Shown in pieces: positions 57,165-64,000 of a DNA stretch of 64,000 nt; the stretch's first letter is position 1; the number at the start of each line of letters is the position of its first letter. The position numbers and the translations under genes were made by a program. A model generated the notes under the pieces. That model did no database searches, was not told the DNA's origin, and was given only the letters and a program-made list of their open reading frames with translations. The stretch is from Pseudomonadota bacterium. Lineage in GTDB: Bacteria > Pseudomonadota > Gammaproteobacteria > GCA-001735895. The DNA is taken from positions 1 to 64,000 of the forward strand of contig JADFMY010000003.1 in assembly GCA_022563685.1 (NCBI GenBank), written 5' to 3'.

Positions 57165-59288
57165 GTGAGAAAAGCATTCATCCAGTCGTTTCTCACCATT
57201 ATGATTATCATAATGGTCGTGCTCAGCGTGCAGCTAGGACAGGAAATTTACAAATGGTCGTCGTTGAAGCGACTGGAGGCTTCGATACCGCTAGCCGAGT
57301 TAGAGCAAAGTATGGCATTGTCCGATGTTATATTCAGCTTAAACCAACTGAATCGTGCGCTGGACCAGGTCTATATCGATGCGAGCGATTCTAACAATCA
57401 GGCGCTGCAAATAGCACTCGACGTCGCATTTTCGACGATGACCGAACACGATCTTGTGTCGGGACCAGGATTCGATACGGACTTATATGCCGCGCGCGAG
57501 GAACTGCGGCAAATTATCGATAAGTTGTCTGCTCAGCTGATTTCCGAAGAGGGTTTAGATGCGCATGAGTTATCGTTGCTGATTGCAAGGTATAACGAGG
57601 CGATGGCGCCATACACTCAAAGCTATTTTGAAAAAAACGAGGGCGTTCGGACTCGTTTGGCGCAACTAACCAACAAAATCTCTCAAATGAGCGATGTGGC
57701 GTTATTAACGTCCGTGTTACTGGTGGTATTGATGTTGTTCATCACATTGATCTGGTGGTTACGTCAACGCACCTCGATACAGTTAAAGCAAGTCAAGCAG
57801 GAGAAGCTCAAATCAGAGACTATCCTTCGCGCTGCACTCGATCATGCACCGGCGGGAATTTATATTAAAGATTTGGAGGGGCGCTACCTTCTGTGCAATC
57901 GTACGTTTTGCGAATGGCACAAAATTCAGTTGGAACAGCTACTTGGCAAAACCGCCCACGATCTCTTTTCACCAGAGAAAGCGAGGCTGTTTTCTGAAAA
58001 GGACGAAGAATGTCGTGAAACCAGGACGGTAATTGAGCACGAATCTGAAATTGATTTCCCGGGCGATACCTTAAAATCGGAGTATACGATCAGGTTTCCC
58101 ATCTTGGGCGACGATGGAGAACTGCTGGGGACTGGCGGTATCGATGTTGACATAACGCAAAGAAAACAGGCTGAAATCGAACTGGAGGAAAGCCACAACC
58201 GGTTCATGGCGCTCGCCGATAACCTGCCCGAGTTCATTACCCTGAAAGATAAGAGCGGCGTATTCCTGTTTGTTAATAAGCGATTCGAAGAGTGGACAAA
58301 TATGAAGCGTGAAGACACGGTGGGAAAATTAGTTCACGATATTTATCCCGAGGAGCAGGCCACCGAATTTCAAATACTCGATCGTAAAGTGATACGCAGT
58401 GGAAAGATTCTTAGCCGTGAAGTAGATCTCAGTTACCCGGACGGGAACACCCGTAGCGTAATCAGCACCCGTTTTCCAGTGCTCTCGACCACAGGCGAAG
58501 TACTTGGCCTGGGTACGATTAATCACGACATCACCGAGCGTAAACAACATGAAGAAGAATTAAGAATCGCCAAGGAGAAAGCGGAGGTGGCAGATCGACT
58601 AAAATCGACTTTTCTCGCAACCATGTCACACGAATTGCGAACCCCGTTAAATTCTATCATCGGCTTTACCGGCGTCCTTTTGCAAGGTTTGACCGGGGAA
58701 TTAAATGACGAACAATTGAAGCAGTTGGGTATGGTAAAGATGAGTGCAAGGCATTTACTGGCACTGATCAACGATATACTGGACCTGTCTAAAATCGAGG
58801 CTGGATCGCTGGAGGCTGAGTCATTGCCATTTGATCTACAGGCTGCGGTGGACAACTCTATAGCAGTGGTTACACCGGCCGCCGAAAGTAAATCTTTAGC
58901 TGTGGTTTCGAGAATGACTGGCGAGATTGGCGTTATTTACAGTGACCGTCGCCGGGTTGAACAAATAATACTCAACCTTTTGAGTAATGCGATAAAATTT
59001 TCCGAGCAGGGTGAAGTAATAGTCGAGTGCCGCAAGGGTGATGGGAATATACTGATCGAAGTCTCGGACCAGGGGATAGGAATAAAGGAAGCTGATCTAC
59101 AGCACCTGTTTAAACCATTTAGCCAACTGGATCAAAGAATTGCCGCGAGACAATACCAGGGAACCGGACTTGGGCTGGCGCTCAGTCGAAAACTGGCGCG
59201 TATTCTGGGTGGCGATTTAGAGGTTAAAAGTGACTGGGGTAAAGGAAGTGTGTTTACATTGAGCCTGCCAGCTATATTATCAGGATGA
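57165..59288 (+). CDS. Sensor histidine kinase with two PAS domains
   Basis: Two TM helices; two PAS; HisKA ATMSHELRTPLNSIIGFTG; HATPase DQGIGIKEADLQHLFKPFSQLD..GTGLGLALSRKLA. GTG start. Confidence 0.93.
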   Translation: MRKAFIQSFLTIMIIIMVVLSVQLGQEIYKWSSLKRLEASIPLAELEQSMALSDVIFSLNQLNRALDQVYIDASDSNNQALQIALDVAFSTMTEHDLVSGPGFDTDLYAAREELRQIIDKLSAQLISEEGLDAHELSLLIARYNEAMAPYTQSYFEKNEGVRTRLAQLTNKISQMSDVALLTSVLLVVLMLFITLIWWLRQRTSIQLKQVKQEKLKSETILRAALDHAPAGIYIKDLEGRYLLCNRTFCEWHKIQLEQLLGKTAHDLFSPEKARLFSEKDEECRETRTVIEHESEIDFPGDTLKSEYTIRFPILGDDGELLGTGGIDVDITQRKQAEIELEESHNRFMALADNLPEFITLKDKSGVFLFVNKRFEEWTNMKREDTVGKLVHDIYPEEQATEFQILDRKVIRSGKILSREVDLSYPDGNTRSVISTRFPVLSTTGEVLGLGTINHDITERKQHEEELRIAKEKAEVADRLKSTFLATMSHELRTPLNSIIGFTGVLLQGLTGELNDEQLKQLGMVKMSARHLLALINDILDLSKIEAGSLEAESLPFDLQAAVDNSIAVVTPAAESKSLAVVSRMTGEIGVIYSDRRRVEQIILNLLSNAIKFSEQGEVIVECRKGDGNILIEVSDQGIGIKEADLQHLFKPFSQLDQRIAARQYQGTGLGLALSRKLARILGGDLEVKSDWGKGSVFTLSLPAILSG

Positions 59289-59680
59289 AATCGGTGGTAA
59301 GCAATAAAATTCTGATTATTGAGGATAACGAACAAAACCTCTACCTGGAGACTTATTTACTCGAAAATAGTGGTTACCAGGTGATAGCGGCGAGAGACGG
59401 GCCGGAAGCGATACAGCTGGCTGAGAGGGTTAATGCGGATATTATTTTGCTGGACATTCAGTTACCCGGGATGGATGGATTCGCAGTATTAAAAGCGATA
59501 AAAAAAATACCTCGCATTGCCGATGTACCTGTAATTGCTGTTACCTCCCACGCGATGACTGGCGACAGGGAACGAATCCTTGCAGCCGGATGTGTCGACT
59601 ACATCGAAAAACCCATCGACCCGGAAATCTTTGTTGCGCAAATCGAAAAGTATTTGCCCACACGGACAGACCATGAATAG
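59285..59680 (+). CDS. Stand-alone receiver-domain response regulator
   Basis: ILIIEDNEQNLYLETYLLENSGY, IILLDIQLPGMDGFAVLKAIKK, IEKPIDPEIF. Confidence 0.93.
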   Translation: MKSVVSNKILIIEDNEQNLYLETYLLENSGYQVIAARDGPEAIQLAERVNADIILLDIQLPGMDGFAVLKAIKKIPRIADVPVIAVTSHAMTGDRERILAAGCVDYIEKPIDPEIFVAQIEKYLPTRTDHE

Positions 59681-61910
59681 CCGAAGAAAGATTCGTGTAC
59701 TCGTAGTGGACGATGACGAGCAAAATCGATATCTGCTACAGTTGTTGTTAAAGAACCGTAGTTACGCGGTAGAGGTCGCGCGCGATGGCAGCGAAGCCTT
59801 GAAGCTGGCCCGCGCCAGGGTGCCGGATTTAGTCATCAGCGATATCCTCATGCCAGTGATGGACGGGTTTAAACTATGCCAGGAATGGCGTGCAGATCCT
59901 GATCTAAAAAAGCAACCATTTATTTTCTATACAGCTACCTATACTGATCCAAAAGACGAAAAATTTGCCCTAAACCTGGGCGCTAACCGATTTATTGTCA
60001 AACCCAAGGATCCCGAAGAACTCATAGCTCTTATTGTTGAAGTGCTGGAACAGCAAGAGCGTGGGGAGTTAAGCAGCGGTTCAACGACGACCACTCAGAA
60101 ACGCGTCTTATTGAAGGAGTATAACGCGGCCCTGGTGCGCAAGCTCGAAGACAAAATGCTGCAACTAAAGAAGACCCGTAGCCAACTCGAAAACAAGATT
60201 GGGGAGCTGGAATCTAGCGGACTTATTCTCGAGGAAAACAAACGCCGGTTTCGTGATTTTGCCGAGATAGCAGCCGACTGGTTTTTCGAAACCAGTAGCG
60301 ATTTAAAAATACGCACTGTGTCGCAAAGATATGAGACCGTTACCGGTTTTACCGACAAGGATATAGTCGGCAAACCACTCATTGAATACCTCAGTGCGAG
60401 TAGTGCAAGTTCTCTACCGCAACCAGTCATTAGTCAACTCGAGCAAAATTTGCCGACAGACGAGTTCGAATGTGCACAAAAAACAAAAAATGGTAAGGAA
60501 TTGATATTGAGATATCGTGGCAAACCTTTCTTTGACGGCGAGGATCGCTTAATTGGCTACCGATTTGTCGCTCGGGACATTACCGCCTCTTATTTATTAT
60601 CTAAAAAAATATCTCACCAGGCTGCCCACGATGCACTCACGGGATTGGTAAACCGTTGGGAATTTGATCGTCGATTGCATAGATTACTCACTGGATTAGA
60701 TTCTAACTCCGAGCATGTGCTTTGCTATCTCGATGTCGATCAATTCAAGATTGTCAATGATATTAGTGGCCATATCGTTGGAGACGGGGTTCTCAAACAA
60801 CTGGCAAACGTGCTAGCAAAATGCGTTCGCGAAAGGGATACCCTGGCGCGACTCGGGGGAGACGAGTTTGCAATTTTAATGGAGCATTGCACGCTAGAAC
60901 AGGCAACTCGGGTAGCTGAAAAAGCACGTGACGCCATTAGAAATTATCTTTTCCAATTCGATAAAAGAAAATTTGACATAACCGTGAGCATAGGTGTAGT
61001 TGATATATCTCAATTAGGCAGCAACTATTCCGATGTGCTCAGTGCCGCCGATGCCGCCTGTTATGCAGCCAAGGAACGCGGTGGTGATAGTGTTTACATT
61101 TATCAGCACGACGATGCAGATATCGAACGCCGCCATGGTGACATGAAATGGACTAATAGAATAAACCACGCGCTGAACAACGATCGATTTATACTTTATG
61201 CGCAAACTATCGTCCCCGTCATAGAGTCCGAGAGGGAGGACAAACGATACGAAATATTGATTCGCATGATCGACCAGGAAGGTGAACTGGTGCTACCCGG
61301 ACATTTTTTACCCGCAGCCGAAAAGTATAATTTGATGCAGAAAATAGACCGCTGGGTCATTGAAACGCTGTTTAGCTGGTTAGCGCACGATTCAGAGCAG
61401 CCTGGACGGAAACCGATATTTTCAATTAATTTATCCGGAAATTCACTCGGTAATAACGAATTATTATCGTATTTGCTCGATCAATTTTCTCACCGTATCG
61501 ATCCTCGACAAATTTGTTTTGAGATAACAGAAACGTTAGCCGTAGAAAATTATTTTCAGGCGAATGATTTTATTGCCAGGTTAAGAAAACTGGGTTGCCA
61601 GTTTGCCATTGACGATTTCGGTAGTGGTGTCTGTTCGTTTGCCTATTTGATCGAGCTCGAATTTGACTACGTCAAGATTGATGGAATATTTATACGGGAT
61701 ATCTGTGAGAATCCGATTAAAAAGGCGGTGGTAAAGTCAATCAATGAAATAGGTCACGTAATGGGTAAAAAAACCGTTGCCGAGTATGTCGAAAGTGACC
61801 CAATTCGGCAAGTCATCGAGGAAATTGGCGTTGATTATGCGCAAGGTTACGCTATTGGATGCCCGCAGCCTTTAAGCGAAATTTCCAGCTCCAATCTAGG
61901 GAACCTCTGA
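59673..61910 (+). CDS. REC-PAS-GGDEF-EAL protein (c-di-GMP turnover)
   Basis: REC VLVVDDDEQN; RERDTLARLGGDEFAIL (GGDEF with RxxD I-site); EAL-type EILIRM, DDFGSG. ATG at 59673 is preferred over 59580 because it gives the REC N-terminus and a short overlap. Confidence 0.92.
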   Translation: MNSRRKIRVLVVDDDEQNRYLLQLLLKNRSYAVEVARDGSEALKLARARVPDLVISDILMPVMDGFKLCQEWRADPDLKKQPFIFYTATYTDPKDEKFALNLGANRFIVKPKDPEELIALIVEVLEQQERGELSSGSTTTTQKRVLLKEYNAALVRKLEDKMLQLKKTRSQLENKIGELESSGLILEENKRRFRDFAEIAADWFFETSSDLKIRTVSQRYETVTGFTDKDIVGKPLIEYLSASSASSLPQPVISQLEQNLPTDEFECAQKTKNGKELILRYRGKPFFDGEDRLIGYRFVARDITASYLLSKKISHQAAHDALTGLVNRWEFDRRLHRLLTGLDSNSEHVLCYLDVDQFKIVNDISGHIVGDGVLKQLANVLAKCVRERDTLARLGGDEFAILMEHCTLEQATRVAEKARDAIRNYLFQFDKRKFDITVSIGVVDISQLGSNYSDVLSAADAACYAAKERGGDSVYIYQHDDADIERRHGDMKWTNRINHALNNDRFILYAQTIVPVIESEREDKRYEILIRMIDQEGELVLPGHFLPAAEKYNLMQKIDRWVIETLFSWLAHDSEQPGRKPIFSINLSGNSLGNNELLSYLLDQFSHRIDPRQICFEITETLAVENYFQANDFIARLRKLGCQFAIDDFGSGVCSFAYLIELEFDYVKIDGIFIRDICENPIKKAVVKSINEIGHVMGKKTVAEYVESDPIRQVIEEIGVDYAQGYAIGCPQPLSEISSSNLGNL

Positions 61911-62000
61911 ATAATTCATCCATGAATTCTCAGAGGACGACAAACGAAAAATGTGATTTTCATTTGTCTCACAAAATCAATGCCTTAGCGGCATTAGAAT
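61895..62000 (-). repeat. Dispersed TIR/hairpin element, copy D (left end truncated)
   Basis: Reverse complement ATGCCGCTAAGGCATTGATTTTGTGAGACAAATGAAAATCAC...TTCAGAGGTTCCCTAGA nearly identical to the right half of copy B. Confidence 0.85.
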
Positions 62001-64000
62001 TACTGTAGCCATTTCCTTGCGTTCCTGAACATGCGCATCCAGGGTCCATACTCTCCCCAATCGGGTGACTGCCAGGAATTCTGTACGCTACGAAAGATGC
62101 GCTCCGGGTGCGGCATCAGAATCGTAAATCGACCGTCTTCATTGGTGAACCCGTTTAATCCAAGTGCCGATCCATTGGGATTAATCGGGTAGATTTCGCT
62201 CGCCTCGCCGTCCGCGTCGACATAACGAAGACAGGCATGGTGATGATCCAGTAACGTCTGGTTACTGCACTGCCGCTCCTCCACCCGGCCCTCGCCGTGA
62301 GCGACGACCACCGGCATCCTCGAGCCGTGCATTTCATTGAGGAATAGCGATGGCGATTCGAGTACTTCGGCCATGACCACCCTGGCTTCAAACTGTTCAG
62401 ACTTGTTTCGTACAAATCGTGGCCAGTTCGACGCGCCCGGTATCAACTGATGAAGATTCGACATCATTTGGCAACCATTGCATATACCGAGACCAAAACT
62501 GTTATCTCGATCGAAAAATGCGGCAAATTCATCATAGGTGCGTGGGTTGTACAATATCGATTTGGCCCAGCCTTCCCCGGCGCCGAGCACATCGCCGTAG
62601 GAAAATCCGCCGCAAGCTGCTATGCCCTGAAACTCGGCCAGGCTGGTGCGTCCTTCCAGGATATCGCTCATGTGCACATCGAAGGGAATGAACCCGGCCC
62701 GCTCGAAAGCAGCCGCCATTTCTACCTGACCGTTAACGCCCTGTTCGCGCAAAATAGCGATGCGCGGCCTGTTATCACCAATAAATGGGGCAGCAACATC
62801 GTCGCGCGGGTCGAAGCTTAAATTCGAAAACAGCGTTGGTTTTTGATTGTTCAGGAGCAAATCGTACTCCTGCTGCACACAGTCGGGGTTGTCGCGCAGC
62901 ATCTGCATCTGATACGAGGTTTCTGACCAGGCGCGCCTGAGAGAAATAATGGACTCGCTCAAAACCGTATTATCGCGATGCCTGATCACCAGGGCCTCGG
63001 ACCCGGCAGGCTGACCAATCGAATGACTGATATCGGCGAGGCCAAAACGACCCAGCACTTCGTACACACGCCCGAGCTGAGATTGCGACACCTGGATCAC
63101 GGCGCCGAGCTCTTCGGCGAACAGTATCGACATCGGTATTTCGCCGAGACCCGATATATCGCAATCGAGGCCGCTGCGTCCTGCGAAAGCCATCTCGCAA
63201 AGTGTCGTTACCAGGCCACCGTCGGAACGGTCGTGGTAAGCCAGAATCGCATCCTGCTCGATCAATTTCTGTATCGCGCCAAAGAATGACTTGAATAAGG
63301 CGATGTCGTCCATATCGGGGCCGATATCGCCGGTTTGCCGGTATACCTGCGCCAGGGCCGACGCACCGAGGCGATTTTGACCGTAACCCAGATCGATCAA
63401 TATGAGCGTCGAACCCTCATCGCAGGGTTTGATGTCGGGCGTAATCACTTTGCGCACATCGGGCACCGGCGCGAAGGCCGATATAATCACCGACAGCGGC
63501 GCGGTCACCGTCTTGGTTTTTTTTCCATCCTGCCAGGTCGTCTTCATCGACAAGGAATCCTTACCCACTGGAATGGTGATACCCAGCTGTGGGCAGACCT
63601 CCATACCCAGCGTGTGAACCGTATCGAACAGGCGCGCGTCTTCGCCATCGTGGCCTGCCGCGGCCATCCAGTTGGCCGACAAAACCGTGCGTGACAGGTC
63701 GCCGACCCAGGCCGAAGCCATATTAGTCAGGGCTTCGCCTAGCGCCATGCGGCCAGAGGCTGGTGCATCGAGAATCGCGAGCGGCGTCCTTTCGCCCATG
63801 CTCATAACCTCACCGCTATATCCCTGGTAATCGGTGAGCGTAACCGAAGCATCGGCTACCGGTACCTGCCAGGGGCCGACCATTTGATCGCGCGCAATCA
63901 GACCACCGACCGAGCGATCCCCAATACTGATGAGGAAAGTCTTGTCGGCTACCGCAGGCAATTTCAATACGCGGTAGAGCGCTTCCCTGATTTCGATGCC
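62000..64000 (-). CDS. purL: Phosphoribosylformylglycinamidine synthase, C-terminal part (continues beyond window)
   Basis: [11 protein letters not shown]-like [62 protein letters not shown]. Confidence 0.96.
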   Translation of the reverse strand, partial: GIEIREALYRVLKLPAVADKTFLISIGDRSVGGLIARDQMVGPWQVPVADASVTLTDYQGYSGEVMSMGERTPLAILDAPASGRMALGEALTNMASAWVGDLSRTVLSANWMAAAGHDGEDARLFDTVHTLGMEVCPQLGITIPVGKDSLSMKTTWQDGKKTKTVTAPLSVIISAFAPVPDVRKVITPDIKPCDEGSTLILIDLGYGQNRLGASALAQVYRQTGDIGPDMDDIALFKSFFGAIQKLIEQDAILAYHDRSDGGLVTTLCEMAFAGRSGLDCDISGLGEIPMSILFAEELGAVIQVSQSQLGRVYEVLGRFGLADISHSIGQPAGSEALVIRHRDNTVLSESIISLRRAWSETSYQMQMLRDNPDCVQQEYDLLLNNQKPTLFSNLSFDPRDDVAAPFIGDNRPRIAILREQGVNGQVEMAAAFERAGFIPFDVHMSDILEGRTSLAEFQGIAACGGFSYGDVLGAGEGWAKSILYNPRTYDEFAAFFDRDNSFGLGICNGCQMMSNLHQLIPGASNWPRFVRNKSEQFEARVVMAEVLESPSLFLNEMHGSRMPVVVAHGEGRVEERQCSNQTLLDHHHACLRYVDADGEASEIYPINPNGSALGLNGFTNEDGRFTILMPHPERIFRSVQNSWQSPDWGEYGPWMRMFRNARKWLQ

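Overview
This 64 kb window is an ordinary bacterial chromosome segment. The lpxB, suhB-trmJ-isc, T2SS, aprBA and purL content suggests a marine-type, probably sulfur-oxidising gammaproteobacterium; that taxonomy is inference. Left to right it holds: the 3' end of lpxB; a universal stress protein; a co-directional minus-strand cluster of about 10 genes (TTT transporter TctCBA, FCD-GntR regulator, ThDP enzyme, formyl-CoA transferase, FDH-hydrolase-like formyltransferase, PanE-like reductase, large P-loop protein, flavin reductase); a divergent AceK; FAH-family and GGT proteins; MFS; persulfide-dioxygenase/rhodanese; a NERD protein; a TRAP transporter; an AEC transporter; an RpfG/RpfC/RpfF (DSF) module; an ISC operon; trmJ/suhB; aprBA; most of a T2SS cluster with an embedded rhombosortase; msrPQ; a solute-binding-protein/histidine kinase/REC/GGDEF-EAL cluster; and purL (partial). 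Three observations stand out. (1) The isc operon has no iscU, an IscS with no IscU-binding tail, and an IscR that lacks most Fe-S ligands, yet a type-1-like IscR site remains in its promoter. (2) A dispersed element of about 160 bp with terminal inverted repeats occurs in at least 4 copies; its internal hairpins show compensatory base changes, and copies overlap stop codons. (3) A TTT/Frc/ThDP/formyltransferase operon is bracketed by two near-identical 17-bp palindromes. All calls are by eye from the sequence; no database searches were run.
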